In this document: positions 32,108 to 39,732 of the stretch, one piece after another
Position numbering within the stretch: position 1 is the first letter of the stretch
Layout: each line of letters begins with the position of its first letter
From: a virus
Reading direction: 5' to 3' (one strand)
Length of the DNA: 64,000 nt
IMG/VR virus record: IMGVR_UViG_3300032235_001069
Span: 21,693-85,692 of that record
Translations under genes and position numbers: made by a program
The notes under the pieces: generated by a model
The model's input: only the letters and a program-made list of their open reading frames with translations
The model's database searches: none
What the model was told of the DNA's origin: nothing

Positions 32108-32402
32108 GGGTAAAAAATCAAATTACAATCGCGGCTGAATGTAATTTATAATGAATTTTTATTCCAGTTTTCTATTTGCTCTCTGTAGTTTGTAATGAGA
32201 TGCAGTGTTTGTGGTGATTTAATGTAATTAGCCTAGTATATTACTGACTCGGCTCCAACAGAAGCGGAAAGAAATTTAATAATCGAATCGTTGTCATTTC
32301 ATAACGACTCATTATGGACTAGGTAATTTTTGCCTAGTAAATTAAAAAACGTCAAAGCCGAATGGCCAATGAACGTTGGTTTGTATTGGCGTTTGTTACA
32401 AA
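32108..32402. other. Intergenic region with one palindromic box
   Basis: No gene seen. It holds one degenerate copy of the CTAGGCAAATTTTGCCTAG box near 32323-32341 and a weak half-copy near 32227. It separates the long plus-strand operon from the control locus. Confidence 0.5.
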
Positions 32403-32900
32403 TTAACGATACGTTAATACGTATAAGGCTAACCAAAGCCAAGTGATATTGTCGGAACCTATATCGTAAAGGATAGTAGAGATCAAGTTAGTCATGTTCT
32501 TGGCTTGCTTTATCGTCTCAACAGAAGCGGAGAAGTCCAAAATGTTATCTGGGGACATGTAAATAGAGTCAAAAGCACTTACTTGCCCACTCGACTCACT
32601 GCCACGTAAAGCATCAAGATTATTAGAATTACCATCATATTGTTGGTTATTATAAGCCGACGCTAACGCCTTTTCCACAGGTTCGACAGGATACGCCAAA
32701 CAAACGATCTTATCAGCAGCAATAGGAGAAGAAACAATAGTAGAATGAGAGACAGAAGAAATAGAAGAAGAAGATAAAGAAGATGGTAAAGATGAAAGAT
32801 TAGATGAAGAAGATGATTTTGAATGAGTGGAACTTTCACGTTTGCCTAACTCTCCCGTTTGTTTTATTTTACTCCTTTCACTAGGCTTTAATCTGCTCAT
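32403..32900 (-). CDS. Ser-rich hypothetical protein
   Basis: A 165-residue protein. Residues 1-20 are basic, 21-60 form a low-complexity Ser tract, and the rest looks folded (VEPVEKALASAYNNQQYDGN, NILDFSASVETIKQAKNMT). I start at ATG 32900, which has a leaderless promoter; the longer frame would begin upstream of it. The poly-Ser tract could be a linker. Function unknown. Confidence 0.5.
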   Translation of the reverse strand: MSRLKPSERSKIKQTGELGKRESSTHSKSSSSSNLSSLPSSLSSSSISSVSHSTIVSSPIAADKIVCLAYPVEPVEKALASAYNNQQYDGNSNNLDALRGSESSGQVSAFDSIYMSPDNILDFSASVETIKQAKNMTNLISTILYDIGSDNITWLWLALYVLTYR

Positions 32901-32936
32901 GCAACGATTTACACGGACGTAGAACCGACGAGACAA
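32901..32936 (-). promoter_or_regulatory. Leaderless promoter, minus strand
   Basis: TTGTCT, 17 bases, TGTAAA, then seven bases to the ATG at 32900. Confidence 0.45.
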
Positions 32937-32987
32937 AATATTTTGTAACTTATTGCAGACACAAAACTTACAAAAATTTCTTACGAT

Positions 32988-33235
32988 GGGCCAAATAATA
33001 CAACTAGGCAAATTTTGCCTAGTAGCTCAAAAAAACCCAAAAAATTTCATGACCTCGGCCAAATAAAGAGGTAGGCAATTTTTGCCTAGTACGTAAAAAA
33101 CTCAAAAAATTTCATATAATGGGCCAAATAAGCGCCCCTCCCAACTAGGCAAATTTTGCCTAGTAATAAAAAAGCAAAAAATTCCCAGCCGCCAGGCAAA
33201 TAAAGACCAGGGCAACTAGGCAATTTTTGCCTACC
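32988..33235. repeat. Iteron-like repeat array, candidate origin
   Basis: Four tandem units of about 67-74 bases. Each has GGCCAAATAA, a palindrome like CTAGGCAAATTTTGCCTAG (33004, 33071, 33145, 33216) and in most units an A-rich CAAAAAATTTCAT. Palindrome spacing is nearly constant. The array faces the AT-hook and RuvB-like genes, suggesting a replication origin, partition site or operator cluster. Confidence 0.65.
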
Positions 33236-33420
33236 ATCTAGTTATCGCCACCGATATGGTTAGTCACACAATTTCTTTTGTTTCTATGCTATTATATAGT
33301 AACACAAATCTAAACGTATTTCGCGCAATCAAATCAAATCAAACGTTAGGTAAGACAATCAAACAAAAACAAAAAGAATCTTGTTAGTTAATTTTTTATC
33401 ATTTAAATGCGCCAAGGGGC
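33236..33420. other. Intergenic region next to the repeats
   Basis: AT-rich, no gene. It holds a run of AATCAAATCAAATCAAA and a TATTATATAGTA stretch that could melt easily, fitting an origin or a control region. Confidence 0.4.
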
Positions 33421-33458
33421 TTGACAACCTCACTTCTTTCTGATTTAATCTCTCCCAT
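33421..33458 (+). promoter_or_regulatory. Leaderless sigma70-like promoter
   Basis: TTGACA, 17 bases, TTTAAT, nine bases, then ATG at 33459. Confidence 0.65.
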
Positions 33459-33758
33459 ATGAATACCCAATCCTATGCTCAAACCGTAAACGAAACTGCA
33501 GCAACCAAGCGTGGACGCGGTCGCCCATCTGGTTCCAACAGTTTTGCAAACGCACAAATCAAACAGTTGCTTACACTTCTGTCTGAAGATGCAGTTATCC
33601 CAGTGTCGCGCATCTGGTTACGTGATACATTTGGTGCGATTGCAGAGCCCGCACCTGTCATCATCAACACGGCCAATAACACTGTAGTAGAAAACCAAAC
33701 AGAAGAAAAAATTCAGTTCCACATCGAAAAATTTGAGGACGCGAATTGTCCTTTTTAA
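33459..33758 (+). CDS. AT-hook protein
   Basis: A 99-residue protein with KRGRGRPSGSNSF, an AT-hook-like core (RGRP) that binds the minor groove of AT-rich DNA. The next part (IKQLLTLLSEDAVIPVSRIW) is helical and the tail acidic. It lies beside the AT-rich palindromic repeat array, so it may bind there. Confidence 0.7.
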   Translation: MNTQSYAQTVNETAATKRGRGRPSGSNSFANAQIKQLLTLLSEDAVIPVSRIWLRDTFGAIAEPAPVIINTANNTVVENQTEEKIQFHIEKFEDANCPF

Positions 33759-33794
33759 TTGACATTTAAATTCAACCCCTATATATTTGCTCAC
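33759..33794 (+). promoter_or_regulatory. Leaderless promoter inside the AT-hook/RuvB gap
   Basis: TTGACA at 33759, 17 bases, TATATT, seven bases, then ATG at 33795. It decides the start of the RuvB-like gene: a longer frame back to 33759 would translate the promoter. Confidence 0.72.
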
Positions 33795-34718
33795 ATGTTT
33801 GACAACCTCATTGGACAATCCGAAATCAAAGATCAACTGGGCTTCTACTCGAAAGCCTATCAAAAGACTGGTACTGTGCCATTTATATTGCTGAATGGTG
33901 CTAAAGGCTTGGGTAAGACCGAGTTCCTAAAAGCATTCAGCAAGACTATCACCAATAGTGATGGCAAGCCGCGCCCCATGCTGGAACTAAACTCCAGCAC
34001 AATCAAGAACAATACAATGTTCTTTGAGCAGATCTTCCTACCCATCGTGCAGGGAAACGAAGTAACTCTTTTCTTCGATGAGTGCCATGCACTCCCCAAC
34101 GATCTGGTGATGGCATTCCCATCCATCCTCAATACAGAACGTACACCTTATAAGGAGTTCAACTGGAGAGAGTACACCTTTACTTTTGATTTCACTAAGA
34201 TCTCCATGATCTTTGCGACTACTGAGTTAGATAAACTATTTCCTCCTCTTAAGGATCGGCTGACTGTTCTTGATTTCAAACCATATAATCAAAATAAGTT
34301 AGCCGCAATCATCAAGGGTCGCTTGCCAGATGTAGAGTTCGAAGATGGTCTGCTGGAAGAGATTGCCACCACTACCAGAGGTAATGCGCGTGATGCAGTT
34401 AAGCGTGCAAAACAAATTGAGTTGTATTGTGAAACCAATAACTCTAATCTGTTTCTCAAAGATGAGTGGAATGATCTTCGCAAAGTGCTTGGTATCAAAC
34501 CTTTGGGGCTTTCTAATACAGAGTTGCAAGTGCTTGAGATTCTTAACACTAGGGGGCCATCTACCCTACAGACTATCGCAGCAGTAACTGGCATGAGTCG
34601 TACTGCAATCCAGAAGGATGCTGAACTGTATCTCCTACAGCGTGGACTCATGAAGATCAATGGTGTTCGTGAGCTTACCAAAGCAGGATCAGATCTAATC
34701 AAACAAATGTCAGAGTAG
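33795..34718 (+). CDS. RuvB-like AAA+ Holliday-junction helicase
   Basis: A 307-residue protein starting MFDNLIGQSEIKDQLGFY as in RuvB. It has Walker A GAKGLGKT (35-42), Walker B LFFDECHAL (92-100), sensor FATTELDKL, and LKDRL near the arginine-finger position. A C-terminal winged helix follows (LSNTELQVLEILNTRG, then GMSRTAIQKDAELYL). No RuvA or RuvC homologue is visible nearby. It may drive branch migration or origin remodelling. Confidence 0.86.
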   Translation: MFDNLIGQSEIKDQLGFYSKAYQKTGTVPFILLNGAKGLGKTEFLKAFSKTITNSDGKPRPMLELNSSTIKNNTMFFEQIFLPIVQGNEVTLFFDECHALPNDLVMAFPSILNTERTPYKEFNWREYTFTFDFTKISMIFATTELDKLFPPLKDRLTVLDFKPYNQNKLAAIIKGRLPDVEFEDGLLEEIATTTRGNARDAVKRAKQIELYCETNNSNLFLKDEWNDLRKVLGIKPLGLSNTELQVLEILNTRGPSTLQTIAAVTGMSRTAIQKDAELYLLQRGLMKINGVRELTKAGSDLIKQMSE

Positions 34719-34733
34719 AGAGTAGTCAAACAG

Positions 34734-34765
34734 CCCCCCTTCGAGTGAAGGGGGGTAACTCTTTT
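34734..34765 (+). terminator. Rho-independent terminator
   Basis: Stem CCCCCCTTC-GAGT-GAAGGGGGG followed by a T-rich stretch that reaches the next ATG. Confidence 0.75.
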
Positions 34766-35014
34766 ATGAAAGCGCAATACATCTTCAGACACATAAGCAA
34801 GAGAAAGTCAAGAACTATCTTGTTCCATTGCTTGTATGATCCCAAAACATTGCGCATTATTGCAATGAGTGCATTCAACTTCGACGATGGAGTAGCTAAA
34901 GAATGCGACTACTCGCTCTTCACCGACGAAGAGCTGAACTACACGCTCGCGTGGCTCGAACTAATGCTAGAGACTAAATCGTGGGAGGAAGATAAGCAGG
35001 AAGATAAAGAATAG
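34766..35014 (+). CDS. Hypothetical protein
   Basis: An 82-residue protein, MKAQYIFRHISKRKSRTILF, ending in a charged tail (ETKSWEEDKQEDKE). It begins just after the terminator, so it needs its own promoter or read-through. No family recognised. Confidence 0.6.
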   Translation: MKAQYIFRHISKRKSRTILFHCLYDPKTLRIIAMSAFNFDDGVAKECDYSLFTDEELNYTLAWLELMLETKSWEEDKQEDKE

Positions 35015-35074
35015 TCAAGAGTAAAAATTAACAAAAATTATTCTAAATAAGACGAAATAAGTAGGCAAAAACTG

Positions 35075-35133
35075 CCAGGGGGAGCCCTGGTCAGAAAAGA
35101 CTACACCCCACCCTTTCGGGTGAGGTGTTTTTT
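35075..35133 (+). terminator. Variant 11th block: GC palindrome plus terminator
   Basis: CCAGGGGGAGCCCTGG (35075-35090) then the stem CACCCCACCC-TTTC-GGGTGAGGTG followed by six T (35104-35133). The same two hairpins occur in the ten minus-strand blocks, but here a T run follows on the plus strand and the TTGACA core is missing. Confidence 0.8.
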
Positions 35134-35150
35134 ATTGGGGGGAAATTTAT

Positions 35151-35210
35151 TTACTTTTTATTCTTGCTTGCCAGTGCGAACACAACTAGTAGAACAATTA
35201 AGATTTGCAT
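35151..35210 (-). CDS. Possible tiny membrane peptide
   Basis: A 19-residue frame, MQILIVLLVVFALASKNKK, one hydrophobic helix with a basic end. Its ATG lies within the last codons of the SprT gene, so it could be coupled. Too short to be sure. Confidence 0.35.
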   Translation of the reverse strand: MQILIVLLVVFALASKNKK

Positions 35211-35752
35211 TTGCTGGGGGCATATGGCTCTCCTGTTTCTAGGTTGATGAGGACAACGTCGTCGAGATGTCCTCCGTCTTTTGCGTTCTTGGCATAGGTA
35301 TCAAGCATAAGGCTTGGCGTTACATGTCTTGCATATACATAGATCTTGCCACTTGCAACGTTTCTGATTGCCCACTTGGCGTTCTTTGGTACGCAGAGCC
35401 ACTTGCTGCTGTCGTAGCATCTCTCGACAGGTATTCCCAGCTTCTTCATCCAAGACTTCCAAGTAGGCCCATGCCCCCAACCCTTGTTAACTTCCCAATC
35501 TAAAGCGTGCGCCCATTCGTGTAAAATAGTTTCTTTTGCTTTTTTTAAGAAGTTCGGGCTGTTCTTGTTTATGTGTATTATGTGGGTGGAAAGCTCGATT
35601 CGTTTTGTCTTTCCATTATCAGATCTCCAAGCCCTGCCCATTACAGTTCTAAGCCTTTTGTTCCATTTGATTTCCCACCCTTCTAGGATGGGATACTGGA
35701 GTTTGATCTGAGCAGAGATGTCTTTGAACAATGTATTTACTTCGGCAATCAT
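35198..35752 (-). CDS. SprT-like zinc metallopeptidase
   Basis: A 184-residue protein with ETILHEWAHALDW, the HExxH zinc motif (78-82), and a GHGPTWKSWMKKLG segment providing the third-ligand region typical of SprT/Spartan domains. Known relatives degrade DNA-crosslinked proteins. The start ATG at 35752 follows the previous stop by one base (TAATATG). Confidence 0.8.
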   Translation of the reverse strand: MIAEVNTLFKDISAQIKLQYPILEGWEIKWNKRLRTVMGRAWRSDNGKTKRIELSTHIIHINKNSPNFLKKAKETILHEWAHALDWEVNKGWGHGPTWKSWMKKLGIPVERCYDSSKWLCVPKNAKWAIRNVASGKIYVYARHVTPSLMLDTYAKNAKDGGHLDDVVLINLETGEPYAPSKCKS

Positions 35753-35753
35753 A

Positions 35754-35939
35754 TTAGTCTTCGTTTCTAAATTTAATCTCATCTTGGATGTAGTCAAGCA
35801 AATTTAGGATACCATCCATATGTTCGCGCATTTCATCTGTCCACTCAATTTTCTCATCCATGAGTTTGTAGAGTGTTTGTTTTTGTTTGTCTAACAGAAC
35901 TGGACAAACTGTTATTTCGATGTCGTACAATTTATTCAT
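35754..35939 (-). CDS. Hypothetical protein
   Basis: A 61-residue helical protein, MNKLYDIEITVCPVLLDKQK then EMREHMDGILNLLDYI. Coup-led to the SprT-like gene. ATG 35939 preferred to a TTG start 12 bases upstream. Confidence 0.6.
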   Translation of the reverse strand: MNKLYDIEITVCPVLLDKQKQTLYKLMDEKIEWTDEMREHMDGILNLLDYIQDEIKFRNED

Positions 35940-35958
35940 ATTTTTTAGCAATTTAAAT

Positions 35959-36033
35959 TGGCGATTCTAGCTGGATTCGAACCAGCAATAATTCTTTAGA
36001 AGAGAACTGTGATGTCCATTTCACTATAGAATC
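35959..36033 (-). tRNA. tRNA-Arg(TCT)
   Basis: Acceptor GATTCTA/TAGAATC, anticodon stem GTTCT/AGAAT with loop CTTCTAA, T arm GCTGG-TTCGAAT-CCAGC, encoded CCA. Confidence 0.88.
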
Positions 36034-36074
36034 TTTGTTCACTGGGATAAATTCAAAGTGTAAACACTTGAACT

Positions 36075-36560
36075 ATGGACAAGAGTATTTTAGCAGAGAT
36101 GATAAGTCAAGGATTTTCCACCAGAGAAATTTCGAAAAAAATGAATTGCGGCCAAACAAATGTTATGTATTGGATGCGAAAACATAATTTAAATATTTTA
36201 ACTAAAGTGAAGAGCGAAAAAACTTGTCCAAAATGCAAGCAAATTTTAGATCTTTCTTTTTTTTACCAAAGGAGAGGAAAAATTGGAGGATCAGTTTATT
36301 GCAAAGGCTGCACTAACTCACAAGCAATGGAGAGGCAGAAAAAATTAAAAATACAATGCGTTGAATACAAGGGTGGCTGTTGTCAAGTTTGTAATTATTC
36401 TAAATCTTTATCCGCTTTGGAATTTCATCACTTGAATCCAAGCGAAAAGGAATTTAGTTTATCTAGCAAAAAATCGTTTTCTTTCAACGAGCTGATAAAA
36501 AAGGAACTGGATAAATGCATTTTGCTTTGCGCAAATTGCCATAGGGAACAACATGACTAG
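36075..36560 (+). CDS. HNH endonuclease with N-terminal helix-turn-helix
   Basis: A 161-residue protein. The N-terminal MDKSILAEMISQGFSTREIS with MNCGQTNVMYWM looks like a helix-turn-helix. Then come zinc knuckles (CPKCKQ, CKGCTN, CCQVCNY) and the HNH core ALEFHHLNP...LLCANCHRE. Its C-terminal half is close to the HNH protein at 5930-6274. Antisense to the array, it is probably a free-standing homing gene. Confidence 0.85.
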   Translation: MDKSILAEMISQGFSTREISKKMNCGQTNVMYWMRKHNLNILTKVKSEKTCPKCKQILDLSFFYQRRGKIGGSVYCKGCTNSQAMERQKKLKIQCVEYKGGCCQVCNYSKSLSALEFHHLNPSEKEFSLSSKKSFSFNELIKKELDKCILLCANCHREQHD

Positions 36561-36892
36561 ACTGAGCTATGGGTACTGGAAAGATCAATGCTCTTGCGGT
36601 GATATTCTTCACCATAAACTCTTTCTGTCAAGACAATTTCGACTTTGCCTGACGGATAAACATACACCTCACCATAAGTGCCAAGAAAATAATCGAACTT
36701 TGGATAATGTTCTCTTAGAAAATCAGCAACTGCATCTCCGTAGTCGTCGCCCATCTTGACGCACGCGCCTTCCATATATGCTGCCGCATCAAACCATTCG
36801 AAGATACGGTCTTGAGCAGACCAGTTAAAGATGGCATAGTCTAGCTTACCACTCTTCAGAAACTCAACAAGATCAAGCAATGTCTTTTCCAT
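36557..36892 (-). CDS. Hypothetical protein, possibly truncated
   Basis: A 111-residue protein, MEKTLLDLVEFLKSGKLDYA, with LGTYGEVYVYPSGKVEIVLT. Its stop TAG shares the CTAG palindrome with the stop of the HNH gene, and it lacks the hairpin block that follows other array genes. The HNH insertion may have replaced its 3' end. Confidence 0.6.
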   Translation of the reverse strand: MEKTLLDLVEFLKSGKLDYAIFNWSAQDRIFEWFDAAAYMEGACVKMGDDYGDAVADFLREHYPKFDYFLGTYGEVYVYPSGKVEIVLTERVYGEEYHRKSIDLSSTHSSV

Positions 36893-36929
36893 ATGCGATA
36901 CATGATAGCCAGTGTTAGGGAGAATGCAA
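36893..36929 (-). promoter_or_regulatory. Leaderless promoter
   Basis: TTGCAT, 16 bases, TATCAT, nine bases, ATG at 36892. Confidence 0.65.
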
Positions 36930-36948
36930 CACTTATTTCAAAAAATAT

Positions 36949-37026
36949 TTACGCACTTGTGCGTAATAACACTTGACAGGGAGCCAGGGCTATCCCTGGA
37001 ACGTAACCACCTCATTCTGAGGTGGT
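36949..37026 (-). repeat. Array spacer block 1
   Basis: In plus-strand order: TTACGCAC-TT-GTGCGTAA hairpin, a TTGACA core, CCAGGG-CTAT-CCCTGG palindrome, then ACCACCTC/GAGGTGGT hairpin next to the end of tRNA-Leu. Confidence 0.75.
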
Positions 37027-37108
37027 ACGGGGAGTGGGACTCGAACCCACACGCTCTAACGAGCATCAAATTTTAAGTCTGATGTGGCTGCCATTACACC
37101 ATCCCCGC
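37023..37108 (-). tRNA. tRNA-Leu(TAA)
   Basis: Class II tRNA: acceptor GCGGGGA/TCCCCGT, anticodon loop CTTAAAA, variable arm GCTCGTTAGAGC, T loop TTCGAGT, encoded CCA. Confidence 0.88.
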
Positions 37109-37534
37109 TTTTCTTTTCTTGTTTCTCCAGTTGTCTGTCAAAGCATGACAGTTGCAACATAAGAGTTGAAGATTTTCAAAATTGTTATTGGTTCTATTTC
37201 CATCTACATGGTGAAGCTCCAAAGGGATACTATCACTCAACCATTCACTTTGCAAGCATTTTTCGCATTTGTGGCCTTTTTCATTTATTAAATGAGAACG
37301 AAGATTCTTTGTTCTTTTGTAGGAAGACCAATCTTTAATCCTTTGATCTTTGCTCCAAAGTTGACCAGTGAAATGCGACGTTTCTAAATTTAGTTTAGCA
37401 ATCTTTGTCTTGACTGTATCAAAGTTTCCACCAGCTTCCTTTAGATCCAAAAATCTAAGGACTTCAGAAATGGATTTGCTTTTCTTAACCGCATTAATCA
37501 AATCCTCTTCTGTGTATCGTCTATACTTTCTCAT
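37094..37534 (-). CDS. HNH endonuclease
   Basis: A 146-residue protein with a conserved opening (RRYTEEDLINAVKKSKSISE), then the HNH core: KCEKCLQS, LELHHVDGN, NNNFENLQLLCCNCHALTDN. It is unlike the other two HNH genes and belongs to the larger HNH phage group with an N-terminal DNA-binding segment. Its 3' end overlaps the tRNA-Leu gene by 15 bases. Confidence 0.85.
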   Translation of the reverse strand: MRKYRRYTEEDLINAVKKSKSISEVLRFLDLKEAGGNFDTVKTKIAKLNLETSHFTGQLWSKDQRIKDWSSYKRTKNLRSHLINEKGHKCEKCLQSEWLSDSIPLELHHVDGNRTNNNFENLQLLCCNCHALTDNWRNKKRKAGMV

Positions 37535-37597
37535 GCTTTATTTTACACTAAAAAGGTAGACGAAGAATCAATTTGATTGCGAGACTGCCGAAGAAAG

Positions 37598-37870
37598 TGG
37601 GGGAGGTGGGAATTGAACCCACGACCAAGCGATTATGCTTACTACTATAACTTTCGTTACCAGAATTTCTGTTTGTAGTCTGGACTATGCCTTTACCGTG
37701 GTATTTCTACTTTAGGTAGGTGATTATAGTCTCTACACGTTCCTCTTTCGAGGCTTCGCTCGACGTTGGGATTTTAAACCGTTCATCGAATTTACACCTT
37801 ACTAATTATTCGTTTCCGAATAATCGACCCATTATTAAGTCGCCTGCTCTTACCTCTGAGCTACTCCCCC
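37598..37870 (-). tRNA. tRNA(CAT), Met or Ile2, interrupted by a group I intron
   Basis: The 5' exon (37870-37838) ends GGCGACT and the 3' exon (37637-37598) begins CATAA. Joined they give acceptor GGGGGAG/CTCCCCC, D stem GCTC/GAGC, anticodon stem GGCGA/TCGCT with loop CTCATAA and T arm GTGGG-TTCAATT-CCCAC. The G1:C72 pair excludes an initiator, so it is elongator Met or the CAT tRNA-Ile. CCA is not encoded. Confidence 0.87.
37638..37837 (-). ncRNA. Group I intron (200 nt, no ORF)
   Basis: The exon end CGACT pairs with the internal guide GGTCG through a terminal T:G wobble (P1), and ATG just before the guide pairs with the 3' exon CAT (P10). A GAAA-capped P2-like stem follows. The R-type stretch GTGTAGAGACTATAATC and S-type GGTAAAGGCATAGTCC form P7. 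The intron ends in G. No endonuclease is encoded inside; an HNH gene lies next to it. Confidence 0.85.
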
Positions 37871-37877
37871 TAAAAAC

Positions 37878-38264
37878 TTACAATTCAAAAGCGAGAATGT
37901 TATCTGCTGGAAGAAAGTTCAACTCTGCCTCACCTTCATATAAGGAATATCCTAGCACAGTCAAAGCGAAGACGCAAGCATTATCGTAAGAAAAATCTCG
38001 AAAGGAATGAATCTCTACACCATCATCTTTGTCCACGATGTAATAGTCTTTAATCTCATCAGACAAAGATTTAGGTTCTACACGAAAGCCCAAATGTGTA
38101 AGGGCTTGTTCTTCAGCGGTTTCCGCTGAATCTTTGTCAATCATTACTTGTTCCTGAAAGGAAGTATCATCTTCGATTAGTGTGTATGGTTCGTGCATAT
38201 TTATTTCTTTAATGTTAAGCATATTACTACAAGGGTTACGATTAGAGCATCCATAATTAGACAT
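37878..38264 (-). CDS. Hypothetical acidic protein
   Basis: A 128-residue protein overlapping the previous gene by eight bases at the chosen start; MHEPYTLIED is a later start. The C-terminal part (SYDNACVFALTVLGYSLYEG) looks folded. It ends eight bases before the intron-containing tRNA. Confidence 0.6.
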   Translation of the reverse strand: MSNYGCSNRNPCSNMLNIKEINMHEPYTLIEDDTSFQEQVMIDKDSAETAEEQALTHLGFRVEPKSLSDEIKDYYIVDKDDGVEIHSFRDFSYDNACVFALTVLGYSLYEGEAELNFLPADNILAFEL

Positions 38265-38952
38265 GAATTACAAAGCCCGAATTATCTTTTTTTGCTGGTC
38301 CCTTGGCACGCAGTCCCACGATTGCGTTCTTTGGATCAAGGAAGCGGAGATCGTTTTCATCTCCGTCAATGACTTTGAAACCTTCGTGTTCTGTTGGCAA
38401 GGGTTGATCTTTTTTAGTGGAGAAAACAAAAGCTGAATTGTTTCCTTTTGCTAAAGCTGCGAACGATTTAACTTGAGACACTTTAGTCTCTGCGCGTGAA
38501 AAAGTCAAGTGGTAATTTGAAATTGTCAAGTCCAAACGATCAAACAATTTTATGTAATCATAGAACTGCACACCAGAAAAATGCTGGAAAATGTTTTTTC
38601 CCTTGTGGATAATGTCTTCCCATCTGATATCAGAAGTCAAGTTGAGACGAAACACAGCTTGCAAGCTTTTCTTTGCGGCTGATTTGATTCCTGTCTCAAT
38701 TTCTTTGATTAAATTATCCATGAACAAAGCCTGCTCTTCAAAGAAGCTTTTTGTTTTTTCGATTCGCTGTGGCTGAACCATGACACCCATGCCTGCCAAG
38801 TTAAGGCAAGAATCTGTGCAACCTTTTGATCTGCCTTGACAAACTTCATACCCGCTAATGTTAGCGGGTGCAAAGTGAATGCCAAAGGTTTCGTATCCGA
38901 AGGATCTGCCCTTCAGTGTTTTGTAATTAGCAACGGTGAGTATTTTTTGCAT
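38257..38952 (-). CDS. Gp88-like conserved phage protein
   Basis: A 231-residue protein. Near its start it has NISGYEVCQGRSKGCTDSCL and NLAGMGV, then RIEKTKSFFEEQALFMDNL and DIRWEDIIHKG. This pattern (CxxxxxGCxxxCLNxAG, then RIxRTxxFFxD) matches a conserved family of mycobacteriophage gp88-type proteins, function unknown. Its leaderless promoter has a clear TTGCAC. Confidence 0.75.
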   Translation of the reverse strand: MQKILTVANYKTLKGRSFGYETFGIHFAPANISGYEVCQGRSKGCTDSCLNLAGMGVMVQPQRIEKTKSFFEEQALFMDNLIKEIETGIKSAAKKSLQAVFRLNLTSDIRWEDIIHKGKNIFQHFSGVQFYDYIKLFDRLDLTISNYHLTFSRAETKVSQVKSFAALAKGNNSAFVFSTKKDQPLPTEHEGFKVIDGDENDLRFLDPKNAIVGLRAKGPAKKDNSGFVIHV

Positions 38953-38986
38953 GACGTAAGAATATCACTAGCAAGGGTTCGTGCAA
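38953..38986 (-). promoter_or_regulatory. Leaderless promoter
   Basis: TTGCAC, 16 bases, TATTCT, six bases, ATG at 38952. Confidence 0.7.
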
Positions 38987-39005
38987 CAATTATTTCGCAA
39001 AATAT

Positions 39006-39078
39006 TTACGCCTTTAGGCGTAATAGTTCTTGACATCCCAGCCAGGGCTACCCCTGGCCCCCACCCGATGGGTGGGGG
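39006..39078 (-). repeat. Array spacer block 2
   Basis: TTACGCC-TTTA-GGCGTAA hairpin, TAATAGTTCTTGACA core, CCAGGG-CTAC-CCCTGG palindrome, then CCCCCACCC-GAT-GGGTGGGGG hairpin. Confidence 0.8.
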
Positions 39079-39131
39079 TCAGCTTCCCGATAGTGTTGGT
39101 AGTCAGTTAAACAAACCAAAAAACAAACCAA

Positions 39132-39386
39132 CTATCTATTTGGAAGAATGGAATTGTCCAAGATTCTGTCAAGGTAGAACATTCCGAAGTGTGGTTGCTC
39201 CACCTTACCGTTCTTTGCTACTATGTAGAGAGTGACAGCTTCAGGTGGGCAATGGTTAGTTCCACCTTTTGATCCTTTCTTTACGCCAGTACGAACGGTG
39301 TAGGTGTTTGTTTCACCTTTCTTGTTGTGATACTTAATCGAAAAGAACTTTCCGTTTGTTGTTGCGATAATGCGTTTGCCAATCAT
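39132..39386 (-). CDS. DUF2693/WYL_2-like small beta-barrel protein
   Basis: An 84-residue protein with KKGETNTYTVRTGVKKGSKG, the RTGVKKxxKGG hallmark of a phage family with an SH3-like fold. Role unknown; some relatives are thought to bind nucleic acid or protein. Start at ATG 39386, four bases after the previous stop. Confidence 0.7.
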   Translation of the reverse strand: MIGKRIIATTNGKFFSIKYHNKKGETNTYTVRTGVKKGSKGGTNHCPPEAVTLYIVAKNGKVEQPHFGMFYLDRILDNSILPNR

Positions 39387-39390
39387 AATG

Positions 39391-39642
39391 TTATTCCTCG
39401 TCTTCGTCGTCAAAATCTTCGTCCTCGTCGTCCCAATCATCTGGTTCTGTGGTGTTCATCGCAATGGTGGCGAGCAGATGATCGTAGTCTCCGCTTTGCG
39501 CTTCTTCTAGAACCGCACGAACTTCTTCTTGTGACCAGCCTTGGCGAAGCGCATTGCTTCTCCATGTTCCCATGATCACGAATGCATTGCCATCGAGGCC
39601 GACCAACTGCATCTTAACTTTCTTGGTTTTTGTGTTTTGCAT
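39391..39642 (-). CDS. Conserved small phage protein, acidic tail
   Basis: An 83-residue protein with KMQLVGLDGNAFVIMGTWRS and EEAQSGDYDHLLATIAM, then a run of Asp/Glu. The KLVGxDGNAFxIxG...GDYDHLL pattern is a widespread uncharacterised phage family. Confidence 0.68.
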   Translation of the reverse strand: MQNTKTKKVKMQLVGLDGNAFVIMGTWRSNALRQGWSQEEVRAVLEEAQSGDYDHLLATIAMNTTEPDDWDDEDEDFDDEDEE

Positions 39643-39732
39643 GTCGCTTGTATTGTTTTTTGCTTGGTTGTACGACTCGCAACATTCTGTTGCCCCATCG
39701 TAAAGTTTTTTGATAGGTTACTCCATCAACTT

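Noticed and set aside
32988-33235. CRISPR array
   Set aside because: The repeat is a short palindrome with related, A-rich spacers, and no cas genes are present.
33759-33794. N-terminal extension of the RuvB-like protein
   Set aside because: The extension starts with TTG and overlaps a good promoter, while RuvB homology begins at the ATG at 33795.
37720-37989. A plus-strand frame across the tRNA intron
   Set aside because: It is antisense to a supported group I intron and tRNA exon.
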